From NCBI RefSeq assembly GCF_001613345.1, contig NZ_BDCE01000049.1, positions 116,084 through 180,083 on the forward strand: a stretch of DNA of 64,000 bases, given 5' to 3'. The notes beneath the pieces were generated by a model that saw nothing but the letters and a program-made list of their open reading frames with translations, did not search any database and had not been told where the DNA came from. Source of the stretch: Nocardia uniformis NBRC 13702. Its GTDB lineage: Bacteria > Actinomycetota > Actinomycetes > Mycobacteriales > Mycobacteriaceae. This document shows positions 26,374 through 35,048 of this stretch, in pieces (the stretch's first letter is position 1; each line of letters begins with the position of its first letter). Position numbers and translations under genes: made by a program.

Positions 26374-26709
26374 ATGGCGTATGACGAGGTGCTCGCGGAA
26401 CGGATTCGGGATGCTCTTGGCCCCGACCGAGTCGATGCGATCGAGAAGAAGATGTTCGGCGGCCTGTCCTTCATGATCGACGGCAATATGGCGGTGGCGG
26501 CCAGCGGGAGGGGCGGCCTGCTGGCGCGGGTCGATCCGAATGAGGCGACAGAACTACTACGCCGCAAGTCCGTGGAGACCATGACCATGGGCGGGCGCGA
26601 GATGCACGGCTGGCTCCATGTCGGCCCCGACGTGATCGACGACGATGCGGCCCTGACCGAGTGGGTGCATCGCAGCGTCGCCTTCGCGCGGACGCTACCT
26701 CGCAAGTAG
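26374..26709 (+). CDS. TfoX N-terminal domain protein
   Basis: A 111-residue protein with the TfoX_N fold: DALGPDRVDAIEKKMFGGLS near residues 12-31, then FMIDGNMAVAASGRGGLLARV. The family takes its name from the competence regulator of gamma-proteobacteria, but short actinobacterial members stand alone and have no established function. No ribosome site is visible before the ATG at 26374, so the message may be nearly leaderless. Confidence 0.83.
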   Translation: MAYDEVLAERIRDALGPDRVDAIEKKMFGGLSFMIDGNMAVAASGRGGLLARVDPNEATELLRRKSVETMTMGGREMHGWLHVGPDVIDDDAALTEWVHRSVAFARTLPRK

Positions 26710-26729
26710 GGGGACGGCCGCGCCGCCGA

Positions 26730-27338
26730 TCAGCCCGCGGTCGTGCCGAACAATCGGTCCAGCAGTCGGTCTACCAGCGCCACCGCCAGCTCCGGACCAC
26801 CGTATCCGGCCGCCATGCCCTGGGTCAGCCCGCCCATGGCGGCCAGTGCCAGTTCACCGTCGAGTTCCGGATCCACGTCCAGCGTCGCGTCGAGCGCCCG
26901 GGCCCGCTCCAGTTGTGCGGAGATCATGGCCACCAAGAATTTCGGCGCACCCGCCTGTTCCTCGATGGTGATGCCCTGTCCACTCATCGCCGCCTGATTG
27001 AACGCCCCGAGCACTATGGTCTCGGCCCGCCGTTCCGCGTCCAGGGGCAATAGCGCGGTCAACACCGCCCGCACCGTATCCCGCGGCGAGGCCCCCGCCC
27101 CGAGACCCTCGAGTGCCCGCGCGAATCGCGCGCCGCCATCCTCGACCACCGCTCGGTGGGTGGCGAGGAGAAACTCTCGCTTGTTCCCGAAGTAGTACTG
27201 CACCAATCGGACCGAGATGCCCGCCTCCGCCGCGACCGACTGAAAGGTGGCCGCTTGCAGTCCGCCCGCGACAATGACGCGTCGCACGGCATCGGTGATC
27301 TCTCGTCGCCGCTGCTCGTGATCCACCAACCGAGGCAC
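26730..27338 (-). CDS. TetR family transcriptional regulator
   Basis: A 202-residue regulator. HTH about residues 27-50 (FQSVAAEAGISVRLVQYYFG); BetI/AcrR-like C-terminal domain. GTG start at 27338. It is divergent from the alpha/beta hydrolase at 27443, and the gap holds three ATGGTA-type half-sites, so it probably represses that hydrolase and itself. Confidence 0.9.
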   Translation of the reverse strand: MPRLVDHEQRRREITDAVRRVIVAGGLQAATFQSVAAEAGISVRLVQYYFGNKREFLLATHRAVVEDGGARFARALEGLGAGASPRDTVRAVLTALLPLDAERRAETIVLGAFNQAAMSGQGITIEEQAGAPKFLVAMISAQLERARALDATLDVDPELDGELALAAMGGLTQGMAAGYGGPELAVALVDRLLDRLFGTTAG

Positions 27339-27379
27339 GTACTACTTCCTTCCTTCATCCGAGCACCGTGAAAGACGCC

Positions 27380-27407
27380 ATGGTACGCCCATACCATTTA
27401 TATGGTA
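27380..27407. promoter_or_regulatory. triple half-site operator region
   Basis: ATGGTA-N6-TACCAT-N4-ATGGTA (27380-27407) forms two overlapping inverted repeats between the divergent TetR (27338) and hydrolase (27443) starts. A further TTGAT-ATC-ATCAA palindrome follows at about 27410-27422. Likely TetR binding region. Confidence 0.65.
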
Positions 27408-27442
27408 CGTTGATATCATCAAAGCTGATGAAGGGGAGGCCA

Positions 27443-28315
27443 GTGGCCAAGATCGGACGGTTCAAGAGCGATAAGGCGCGAGCGGCCTATATGAGTGCCT
27501 ATGACGATATGGCGGCACTGTCACCGATTCCCTATACCGGGCGCGATGCCGAAACATGCTTCGGGACAACCCATGTCCATACCTTCGGCTCGGGATCGGG
27601 CACACCGCTGGTCCTACTGCATCCACTCGGCGGCAATGGCCTCTGCTGGTATCCCGTGATCGAGGAACTGTGTCGCGACCGGGTGGTCTACGCCCCGGAC
27701 ACCATCGGTACGGCGGGTAGGAGCGTGCAAACCGCACCGATTACCGAGCAGGCCCAATTCGGCGTATGGCTCGATGAGGTGCTCGCGGGCCTCGGCGCGG
27801 ACCGGGCGCATGTACTCGGCTTCTCCGACGGCGGCTGGCACGCCGCCATGGCCGGTTTCCACCAGCCCAAACGGCTGGCCAGTCTGACGGTGATCGAGCC
27901 GGGCGGTGTCATCGTCAAACTGCGCTGGAGCGCCCTGTTCCAGATCATGAGGTTCGCGATCATGCCCAGTAAGAAGAATATGACCCGGATGAACGAGTGG
28001 GTGATGCCCGGTGTACCCATCTCCGAGGTCGAGATGCGGGCCGCCAAGGCATCACTCGGCTACCAGCGACATCTGCCGTGGGGAACGGTATTCGAAGATA
28101 CTGACCTGCAATCGATCACGATTCCGTCGCTGTGGATCTTCGGTGGTGAATCGGAGATCGTCTACCCGGCCGAGGCTGCGGGACAGCGGGTCCGGGCACA
28201 TGTGCCGCAGGCCGAGGTGGAGGTCTACCCCGGCCTGGGCCACGGCTTGTTCTTCGCGAACGCCGACCGGGTAGTGCCGCGAGTTCAGGACTTTCTGCGC
28301 CGACACGACCGATAG
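27443..28315 (+). CDS. alpha/beta hydrolase
   Basis: A 290-residue serine hydrolase. The oxyanion region is LLHPLGGNGLCW, the nucleophile is in GFSDGGWHA (about residue 138), the acid residue near GGESEIVYP, and the catalytic His in GLGHGLFF. The GTG at 27443 sits directly after AAGGGGAGG, a strong ribosome site; ATGs upstream at 27368 and 27428 overlap the operator or lack a site. Probably controlled by the divergent TetR protein. The substrate is unknown. Confidence 0.87.
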   Translation: MAKIGRFKSDKARAAYMSAYDDMAALSPIPYTGRDAETCFGTTHVHTFGSGSGTPLVLLHPLGGNGLCWYPVIEELCRDRVVYAPDTIGTAGRSVQTAPITEQAQFGVWLDEVLAGLGADRAHVLGFSDGGWHAAMAGFHQPKRLASLTVIEPGGVIVKLRWSALFQIMRFAIMPSKKNMTRMNEWVMPGVPISEVEMRAAKASLGYQRHLPWGTVFEDTDLQSITIPSLWIFGGESEIVYPAEAAGQRVRAHVPQAEVEVYPGLGHGLFFANADRVVPRVQDFLRRHDR

Positions 28316-28490
28316 ACCCGGCCAGTCGCACCGAATTCGGTTCCCACTGGGCGTTTCCACCCACCGATCTCCCGCACTCAAGCAACAATGAGCAAACACC
28401 TCCAGGTGGTCAATGCTCGACGAGATGGTCCCATCACCCTGGTTGGCGTCACCCAGGGCGGTGCGGCACGGGAGAGAGGTCGCAGACTTC

Positions 28491-29000
28491 ATGAGCAGTA
28501 ACCGCAGTATCAGCCGGGTAGCGAGATGCGCCGTGTACTTGGGCATCGTCTCGGCCGGAATCGCCATGGCGGTCCCCGCGCACGCGGAACCGCTATGGCC
28601 CGGTGGCCCCGACGTTCCAGGTGTCCCGGCGATCGTTCCGCCGACTCCGGTGGCCGCACCGTGTGGTGCGGCTGCCCGAGCCTGCCTGAAGCTGGGAACC
28701 AATGAGGCCTGGCTGATGGATAACGGCAAGGTGGTTTTCGGTCCGACGCCGATCTCACATGGCAAGGCGGGCTTCGAAACTCCGCCGGGCAACTTCGCGG
28801 TTTTCATCAAGAAGCCGTTCCACTGGAGCACCATGCACCACGCTCCCATGCATTACGCCATGTTCTTCAATGGTGATATCGCGTTCCATGTGGGCCCGAT
28901 CGAATCGGAGTCGCACGGCTGCATCCGAATGACCTGGGATGGCGCTCGCGAGTTCTACAACTATATGAACCTGGGTGACACCGTAGAGGTTGTCGCCTAA
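28491..29000 (+). CDS. secreted L,D-transpeptidase (YkuD domain)
   Basis: A 169-residue exported protein. The signal peptide (MSSNRSISRVARC then a hydrophobic core) ends near AVPAHAEP. The YkuD domain covers about residues 60-169, with the catalytic motif ESHGCIRM (Cys about 144) and the upstream AMFFNGDIAFHVG strand. Such enzymes form 3-3 crosslinks in peptidoglycan. It lacks the extra Ig-like domains of mycobacterial LdtA/B, so it is a minimal form. A strong terminator follows. Confidence 0.9.
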   Translation: MSSNRSISRVARCAVYLGIVSAGIAMAVPAHAEPLWPGGPDVPGVPAIVPPTPVAAPCGAAARACLKLGTNEAWLMDNGKVVFGPTPISHGKAGFETPPGNFAVFIKKPFHWSTMHHAPMHYAMFFNGDIAFHVGPIESESHGCIRMTWDGAREFYNYMNLGDTVEVVA

Positions 29001-29024
29001 CCGGTCGACGCCGACCGTTGCCCG

Positions 29025-29060
29025 GGGCGGGCCCGCATTTCGGTGCGGGCCCGCCCTTTT
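29025..29060 (+). terminator. intrinsic terminator after L,D-transpeptidase gene
   Basis: A perfect 13-bp GC stem (GGGCGGGCCCGCA pairing with TGCGGGCCCGCCC) with a 6-nt loop and a following TTTT on the plus strand. It separates this gene from the convergent one ending at 29080. Confidence 0.85.
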
Positions 29061-29079
29061 CGTGGCGAACGCGGCTCGT

Positions 29080-29763
29080 TTACGGCGTGACGATGGCGAA
29101 GTTCGGGTCCGGCTTGTCGAGGACCTCTTTGAGTTGTTTCACCTTGCTCGGATCACCGGATACCTGCACCGCGCCCGACTTCACCGCATCGGCGACATCC
29201 TTACCGCCGGTGAGCACCGCGATGAGCGTGGGCCGGGTCAGCGTGAAGGTCGCATCCGCAGGGGGCTCCGGCTCGCCCGGGATCTTGTCGAAGTGCACCA
29301 GCACGCCATTGTGCAGATCGGCGCGGTGCGTACGGTTTTCGTCGGTGATCACCCAGTCGGTGATCATCTTCATATCCCACGCCTTAGGCCCGTTGATGAG
29401 TAGCGCCATGGAGTCGAAGACCTGTTCCACGGTGAGCGCGCCAATCATGCTCTTGATTACGTCGGGCTCCAGCTTGGCAATGAAACCGCGATCGGCATCG
29501 GTGAAGTCGGCGGTATCGGAGAACGGCAGCGTGGACCGGACCTGCTCCTGCCGCTCGATGACCTTGCCGCTGGGATCGACCGCATCCGTGGTCGTCCGCT
29601 CGGCGTCCGTCGCCTGCGCGTCCTCGGCACAGCCGGTCGCCACGGATCCGATGCCCACCGCCGCCAGGGCGGCCGCACCCGCGCCGATCACACCGCGGCG
29701 CGACAGTGTGAAACGCCCACTACCGCGGTCGTTCCCGGCATCGTCTCGGAATTCGTCGACCAT
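29080..29763 (-). CDS. alkylsulfatase-derived protein lacking the catalytic domain
   Basis: A 227-residue protein with a twin-arginine-like signal (LSRRGVIGAG) and lipobox-like ATGC. Residues about 75-100 (LPFSDTADFTDADRGFIAKL) match the start of linear alkylsulfatases of the SdsA/YjcS type. From ALTVEQVFDSMALLINGPKA onward the sequence matches their C-terminal SCP2-like domain. The roughly 350-residue metallo-beta-lactamase core between these parts is missing, yet the frame is intact. It could be a lipid-binding lipoprotein now. Divergent from a TetR gene with two palindromes. GGAG precedes the start. Confidence 0.75.
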   Translation of the reverse strand: MVDEFRDDAGNDRGSGRFTLSRRGVIGAGAAALAAVGIGSVATGCAEDAQATDAERTTTDAVDPSGKVIERQEQVRSTLPFSDTADFTDADRGFIAKLEPDVIKSMIGALTVEQVFDSMALLINGPKAWDMKMITDWVITDENRTHRADLHNGVLVHFDKIPGEPEPPADATFTLTRPTLIAVLTGGKDVADAVKSGAVQVSGDPSKVKQLKEVLDKPDPNFAIVTP

Positions 29764-29803
29764 CGCTGCTTCTCCTTCTCGGTTTTCCACGGGAGCCGAA
29801 GAT

Positions 29804-29826
29804 TGATAGCTAGGCGATTGCTATCA
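29804..29826. promoter_or_regulatory. inverted repeat, upstream operator candidate
   Basis: TGATAGC-N9-GCTATCA is a perfect 7-bp inverted repeat in the gap between the alkylsulfatase-derived gene and the TetR gene. Probable regulatory site; which protein binds is not known. Confidence 0.5.
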
Positions 29827-29836
29827 CTATATGGCT

Positions 29837-29855
29837 ATTGCAGTGAGACTGCAAT
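29837..29855. promoter_or_regulatory. TetR operator candidate
   Basis: ATTGCAGT-GAG-ACTGCAAT is a perfect 19-bp palindrome 11 bp before the GTG of the TetR gene at 29867. Its place overlaps the expected promoter or transcript start, fitting autorepression. Confidence 0.7.
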
Positions 29856-29866
29856 ATAATCGATCT

Positions 29867-30445
29867 GTGAGCAACCCCTCCCGGCGTCGGCGCGATCCGG
29901 AACAGACCCGAACCGCCATCATCGCGGCCCTGCTCGACGCGGTGCACGATGGCGATTTCGCTCCGACCACCAAGGCATTGGCGCAGCGGGCGGGTGTGTC
30001 GGAGCGCAGCATCTTCGTCCATTTCCCCACCCGCGACGACCTGCTCATCGCGGCCACGGATCTGCAATCGGAGCGGGTGGAGGCGCTCATCGTCACCGCG
30101 GATACGAGCGCGCCACTCGGCGAGCGAGTGGACGCGGTGGTGCGGCAGAGCGCCGCAATATTCGCCCTGCAACGCAATCCACGCGTACTCGGCCTGCTCG
30201 AATCGAGCAGTGTTCCCGCCGTGGATGAGCGAATGCGCCTGACCGACCAACGAATACGCGATGGACTGGGGCACATGTTCACACCCGAACTCACCCGCGA
30301 CGGTGAACTCGACGAAGAACTCCTCGACCTGGTCGATGCCACGGCGAGCTGGCCGCTGCGCCACCATCTCGTAGAGCGCCGCAGCGCCTCCGAGGACGAT
30401 TCCTCGAAGGCGCTGCGGCGTGCCCTACTGCTGCTGTTGAGCTGA
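29867..30445 (+). CDS. TetR family transcriptional regulator
   Basis: A 192-residue regulator. The HTH is about residues 33-57 (TTKALAQRAGVSERSIFVHF), followed by the typical TRDDLL turn. The GTG at 29867 was chosen over an upstream ATG at 29831 because a perfect palindrome overlaps the upstream part. It diverges from the alkylsulfatase-derived lipoprotein gene and probably controls it. Convergent and abutting the esterase gene at 30446. Confidence 0.88.
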   Translation: MSNPSRRRRDPEQTRTAIIAALLDAVHDGDFAPTTKALAQRAGVSERSIFVHFPTRDDLLIAATDLQSERVEALIVTADTSAPLGERVDAVVRQSAAIFALQRNPRVLGLLESSSVPAVDERMRLTDQRIRDGLGHMFTPELTRDGELDEELLDLVDATASWPLRHHLVERRSASEDDSSKALRRALLLLLS

Positions 30446-31498
30446 TCAGGCGGGCAACCCCAGCCCCGCGGCCAGCACCGGCCAGGACTGCTTCAACGCG
30501 TCCTCCCAGTAGCCCCAGGAATGCGTACCGTTCGGAGTGAAGTCGTAGGTGGCCGGGATACCCAGCCGATCGAGTTCGGTCCGCAGGTTCTGCGTGCAGT
30601 AGTCGGTGGCCGCCTCCAGGCCGCCACCGAGCAGCACCTGGTTGGCCAGTCCACCCGGGCCGGGCAGGGTGTACTCCCCGTTCAACGTGTCGTACCGGCC
30701 CGGCAGACCGGAACCGCTGGAGATGAACAGGTTCAAGCCACGCAGCTGATCGGCGTGCACGTACGGATCGTTCTCGGCCCACATCGGATCGCCCTGCGGT
30801 CCGTACATGTTCTCGGTATCGCCGCCGCCCGCCGCGACCACCGTATTGACGAAGTTGTAGCCGACGGGATCGCTGATCTGCGCGCATCCACTGTAGGCCG
30901 CGACCGACCGATACAGCCCCGGCGCGGCGATGGGCAGTTGCAGTACCGAGGTGCCCGCCATGGACAATCCGGCAATCGCGTTGAGTCCATTGGCCTCGAG
31001 CGATTCATCGATGAGCGGTGGTAACTCCTCGGTGAGGAAGGTCTTCCACTTGTTCACGCCGAGCTTGGGATCCGGTGCGCGCCAATCGGTGTAGTAGCTG
31101 AACTGCCCACCGATCGGCTGCACCACATTGACGTTCTTATCCGCCAGGAAGTTCAGCACATCGGTCTGTTTGGTCCAGGTCGCGCTGTCCTCGCCGCCGC
31201 CCGCCCCATTGAGCAGGTACAGCGTGGGCGCGGACTGCGAGGTGTCGACCGGTCGCTGGACATCGACCTCGATGTTCTTATCCATGGCCGCCGAGTACAC
31301 CTGCAATTTCAGGCTGCGATCGGTAATCGCGGTGGCCGATACGATCCTCGATCCGTCCGCGGACGTTCCCGCCGGGGCGACCGCGGCGACGGCATCGGCT
31401 ACCGCAGGCCCGGCTACCGCGATCGGCGGCAGCGCGGTCGCTGCCGCCACCATAATGACGGTCATTGCTCTGTTCTTCGGTAGGCGCACGCGGCCCAC
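30446..31498 (-). CDS. secreted esterase of the antigen 85 / esterase D superfamily
   Basis: A 350-residue exported serine esterase. Signal peptide: basic MGRVRLPKNR, hydrophobic stretch to about residue 35, AVADA cleavage region. The nucleophile motif is GLSMAG (about residue 178) and the catalytic His is in GTHSWGYW near 330. In mycolic-acid bacteria this fold includes mycolyltransferases that build the cell envelope; the usual Ag85 substrate-binding signature is only partly visible, so esterase is the safer name. GTG start behind TGAGG. Confidence 0.88.
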   Translation of the reverse strand: MGRVRLPKNRAMTVIMVAAATALPPIAVAGPAVADAVAAVAPAGTSADGSRIVSATAITDRSLKLQVYSAAMDKNIEVDVQRPVDTSQSAPTLYLLNGAGGGEDSATWTKQTDVLNFLADKNVNVVQPIGGQFSYYTDWRAPDPKLGVNKWKTFLTEELPPLIDESLEANGLNAIAGLSMAGTSVLQLPIAAPGLYRSVAAYSGCAQISDPVGYNFVNTVVAAGGGDTENMYGPQGDPMWAENDPYVHADQLRGLNLFISSGSGLPGRYDTLNGEYTLPGPGGLANQVLLGGGLEAATDYCTQNLRTELDRLGIPATYDFTPNGTHSWGYWEDALKQSWPVLAAGLGLPA

Positions 31499-31558
31499 CG
31501 TGCCTCAGCAAACTGAGAGTTATCTAGACGCGTGCTGGCATCGACCTGAGAGTGCAGG

Positions 31559-32320
31559 TCAGCGAGCCGCCATTCGAATGGCGCCATCCAGGCGAATCAC
31601 TTCCCCGTTCAGCATGGGGTTGTCCACGATATGCGCCACGAGCGCGGCGAATTCGACCGGATCACCGAGCCGCTGCGGATGCGGTACCTGCTGTCCGAGC
31701 GATTCCCGGGCCGTCTCGGGCAGCGCCGCCAGCAGTGGCGTATCGAACATCCCCGGCGCGATGGTAACCACCCGTATCTGCCGCTCACCAAGGTCCCGGG
31801 CCAGGGGCAGGGTCATTCCGGCCACCGCGGCCTTGGACGCCGCGTACGCGGCCTGCCCGATCTGCCCGTCGAAGGCGGCCACCGAGGCGGTATTGACAAT
31901 GACGCCTCGCTCACCGTCCACCGGATCCAGGCGATTCATCCGCTGCGCCCCGAGCCGCAGCACATTGAACGTGCCGATCAGATTGACCTCGACCACGACC
32001 TGGAAGGCGTGCAGCGGAATCACAGTGTCCCGATTGAGAATTCGACCCGGCAGCCCGATTCCGGCGCAATTGACCACCGCGCGCAGCGGACCCAGTGCGT
32101 CCGCCGCATCGAGGGCGGCGGCGACATCGTCCTCCTCGGTGACATCGCCCGCCACGAATACCGCCGCAGCACCGAGCTCCCGAGCGACCCGCTCCCCGTC
32201 ACCCTCGGGAAGATCGAACAGCACCACCCGGCCGCCGTCGGCCACCACCCGCCGCGCGGTAGCCAGACCGAGCCCCGAGGCGGCTCCGGTGACAAGGGCG
32301 ACGTGGTCGCGAATCTGCAT
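31559..32320 (-). CDS. SDR family oxidoreductase, 3-hydroxyacyl-CoA dehydrogenase-like
   Basis: A 253-residue short-chain dehydrogenase. Cofactor motif TGAASGLG (residues 11-18), NCAG strand at about 84, and the catalytic YAASK (Y about 161) with the upstream Ser in NTASVAAF. The layout, including IAPGMFDTPLL, matches type II 3-hydroxyacyl-CoA/17-beta-hydroxysteroid dehydrogenases, which act in beta-oxidation or steroid metabolism. The start at 32320 gives the normal family length. The substrate is an inference. Confidence 0.9.
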   Translation of the reverse strand: MQIRDHVALVTGAASGLGLATARRVVADGGRVVLFDLPEGDGERVARELGAAAVFVAGDVTEEDDVAAALDAADALGPLRAVVNCAGIGLPGRILNRDTVIPLHAFQVVVEVNLIGTFNVLRLGAQRMNRLDPVDGERGVIVNTASVAAFDGQIGQAAYAASKAAVAGMTLPLARDLGERQIRVVTIAPGMFDTPLLAALPETARESLGQQVPHPQRLGDPVEFAALVAHIVDNPMLNGEVIRLDGAIRMAAR

Positions 32321-32537
32321 GTGCGCGGTTCCTTCCGAACGGTCTCCTACCGGCACCATGAGTATCAGAATAATTCCTTGTTCTCAACAAGGGCTCTTTT
32401 TGACATTGGCATCGGAGCAGGTAGCGACCGGAAATAGGGATCGGTTCAACGTCGCCGCCGATTGCGGCCGATCTCGACATCGCGCCGGGCGGCCTGCGAC
32501 CGTGATCCGAGCGGTCGTTCGAGGTCCGGAGGCCGGC

Positions 32538-32903
32538 ATGGCCGAGTCCAGTACGGGGCCCGCACCGAGTGCGTGGCGGTTCGTCTTCGGATTCGGTGCG
32601 GTCAGCCTGTGCCGATGTGGTGTACGAGGGGGCGCGGTCGGCGACCGGGCCGCTAGGGCCTCATTGGGTGTGACGGCGCCGATCCGGTCGCGCCGGACCG
32701 GCGAGCCACCGCCTACGGCATATGCCGCATCGATCGGAGTGGCCGCGGCCGTCGGCGGCACGATTACCGGTGTGCTGTACGAGCTCTCGATTCCAGCACT
32801 GATCGGTGTCGTGGTCGTCGCGCAGGCCGCGGCCCTACTGTTGCTCAGGCAGAGCGGGATTCGACCTTCTCGGCCGATGTCCGGCGCACCGCACCGTGGG
32901 TGA
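32538..32903 (+). pseudogene. MFS transporter remnant
   Basis: The N-terminus of a major-facilitator protein (WRFVFGFGAVSLC, then in another frame ADVVYEGARSATGPL) is joined to its C-terminus (VAPDRRATAYGI, then in a third frame AASIGVAAAVGGTITGVLYE and SIPALIGVVVVAQAAALLLL). About 300 residues in between are absent. A loss of two bases explains the first frame change. The 3' end runs into the convergent flavin monooxygenase gene (stop 32845). Not a sequencing slip: the middle is missing as well as the frame. Confidence 0.75.
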
Positions 32904-34350
32904 AACGCAGAATGCCGTCCTCGAGGGCGCCCTTGCGCAGCATGGCCCGGTCGCGGAAATAGTTGTTGATGACCAGCCATGGGCCGCGGGTGCCCTGACG
33001 TGGCATGACACCGTCGCCGCGCTGGATGTAGCCGGAGGTCAGCGCACCGCCCATGAGCGAGGACTCGGAACGGTCGCCCTCCTCGGGTACCGCCACCACC
33101 TTGGTGTAGCCGTTATCGCGCATGTGGTTGAGCAGACGGCAGAAGTACTCGGCGGCCAGGTCGGCCTTGAGCGTCCAGGAGGCATTGGTGTAGCCGAGCA
33201 CGATCATGGCATTGGGGATATTGCTGAGCAGAGAACCCTTGTACGCAACCAGTTCTCGTGTCGCGACGGATTCGCCGTCCACCTCCAGAGCCGCACCGCC
33301 GAGCATCTGCACGGTGAGTCCGGTCGCGCTGATCACGATATCGGCCGGGATCTCATCGCCGGATTCCAGTCGGATACCGGTCGCGGTGAAGGAGGCGATC
33401 TTATCGGTGACGATCGAGGCGCGGCCGCTCTTCAGCACTCGGAACAGATCGCCATTGGGCACCACGCACAACCGCTGATCCCACGGGTTGTAGGACGGCG
33501 TGAAGTGCTTCATATCGATGCCCGAACCGACCTGTGCGCGCACGGCGGCGAGCATGAGTTTGCGCGAAAGCTTCGGATTGGTGCGCGACAGTTGGTAACT
33601 GGCCCGCTGTAGGGCGATATTGCGCGCCCGTCCGGCCTTATAGGCAATGGCCGCCGGGACTTTCGCGAACTTCAGGCCCACCGCGACCGGATCGTCGGCC
33701 GGAAGCGCGGCGATATAGGTGGGCGAGCGCTGCAACATGGTGACATGCGCGGCATCACCGCTCATGGCCGGAATCAAGGTGATGGCGGTGGCGCCGGAGC
33801 CGATCACCACGACCCGCTTGCCGGTGTAGTCGAGATCGGCGGGCCAGTGCTGCGGGTGCACGATGCGCCCACCGAACCGCTCCTCACCCGGGAAGTGCGG
33901 CCGGTAGCCCTTGTCGTAGTCGTAGTAGCCGGTGCAGCCGATGAGGAAATTGCTGGTGTAGGTCTCGGTCTCACCGGTGCGCTCATCGGTGGCCTCGACG
34001 GTCCAGAGTTCGGTGGCGCTGTCCCAGCCGGCCTTGACCACCTGACGACCGAAGCGAATGCGGTCGGTGACTCCGTATTCGGCGGCGGTGTCCTCGATGT
34101 ACTGGCGGATATGCGGACCGTCGGCCAGCACCTTGGTGCCCATCCACGGCTTGAAGCCGTAGCCGAAGGTGTACATATCCGAATCGGACCGAATCCCCGG
34201 GTAGCGGAACAGATCCCAGGTGCCGCCGATGGCGGTGCGGCGCTCCAGAATGAGGTAGCTGCGACCGGTGCCTTCCCGGCTGAGATGGCAGGCCATGCCG
34301 ATTCCGGACAGGCCCGCGCCGATGATCAGTACGTCGACATGCCGCGTCAT
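32845..34350 (-). CDS. flavin-containing monooxygenase (EthA/BVMO-like)
   Basis: A 501-residue FAD/NADPH monooxygenase. FAD motif GAGLSGIGMACHLS (residues 9-22), the LFRYPGIRSDSDMYTFGYGF block typical of EthA-type Baeyer-Villiger enzymes, and an NADPH motif GSGATAITL near 190. The Baeyer-Villiger fingerprint FxGxxxHxxxW is represented by the looser FGGRIVHPQHW. Such enzymes oxidise ketones or sulfides, and EthA-type members activate thioamides. No divergent EthR-like regulator is next to it. The substrate is not predictable. Confidence 0.9.
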   Translation of the reverse strand: MTRHVDVLIIGAGLSGIGMACHLSREGTGRSYLILERRTAIGGTWDLFRYPGIRSDSDMYTFGYGFKPWMGTKVLADGPHIRQYIEDTAAEYGVTDRIRFGRQVVKAGWDSATELWTVEATDERTGETETYTSNFLIGCTGYYDYDKGYRPHFPGEERFGGRIVHPQHWPADLDYTGKRVVVIGSGATAITLIPAMSGDAAHVTMLQRSPTYIAALPADDPVAVGLKFAKVPAAIAYKAGRARNIALQRASYQLSRTNPKLSRKLMLAAVRAQVGSGIDMKHFTPSYNPWDQRLCVVPNGDLFRVLKSGRASIVTDKIASFTATGIRLESGDEIPADIVISATGLTVQMLGGAALEVDGESVATRELVAYKGSLLSNIPNAMIVLGYTNASWTLKADLAAEYFCRLLNHMRDNGYTKVVAVPEEGDRSESSLMGGALTSGYIQRGDGVMPRQGTRGPWLVINNYFRDRAMLRKGALEDGILRFTHGAVRRTSAEKVESRSA

Positions 34351-34571
34351 TGAGGTACTCGCTTCGTCTGGTCTCGCTCCGGACACCGTCGTCGGAGCAC
34401 ACCTGCATGTTAGGTGTTATTTGTGGTTACGTCTACTCCGGTGATGTCGAAAGCGCCCCGGGGCCGGCCGGAGCGATGGAGCCTGCTGGCGTGTCGAGCG
34501 GACCCGGGACAGACTGGAGGTCGTGAATCCGATGCCATTACGGCGGGCCAACGCGCCGCGAGGGGCCGGCG

Positions 34572-34976
34572 ATGACCGCGCTCGCCCGCGGCGAGAACCG
34601 CCCCGCACCCGGTGATCGCATGATCGTCACCGTCGCCTGTTCCGCGCCGGTCGATGTCTCGGCGCTGCTACGACATGGTGGACGTGCACACCGGCATGCT
34701 GCCCGGCGCGGTGGACAAGGTGGTCATTACCGCCAGTCTCGATGCGCGCGGTCCGGCGAAGTTAGCCTGCAGACCGGTATCAAGCGCAGTGATTCCTTCG
34801 GCCTGGGCCGTCTCGTGGGACGCAGCACCGGTGAAGGTATGACGCTGGCCTTCTCCGGACGCGGCTTCGTCATCGTCCAACCGTCGGAGCTGCCGCCGGG
34901 TGGGCTCTTCGGCGGCACCGGCGGTGGCCAGCAGGCGGGGCAGAGCGGCGGGGCGTTGGGCGGACTGTTCAGATAG
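34572..34976 (+). pseudogene. TerD-domain / AIM24-domain remnant
   Basis: The frame from 34572 begins like a TerD protein (MTALARGENRPAPGDR, VDVSALL). A +1 frame then gives another TerD piece (GAVDKVVITASLDARGPAK, about 34707-34763). The original frame resumes with an AIM24 C-terminus (GRSTGEGMTLAFSGRGFVIV, QPSE, then a Gly-rich tail). Most of both domains is missing. It may derive from a fused TerD-AIM24 protein or from two adjacent genes. An intact AIM24 gene exists at 62494. Confidence 0.65.
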
Positions 34977-35048
34977 CGACCAATCGGCTTGGTGTGCGGC
35001 AGAATTCGGCGACAACTACCGTGGCCCACAGTTGCTCCCGTTCGGAGT

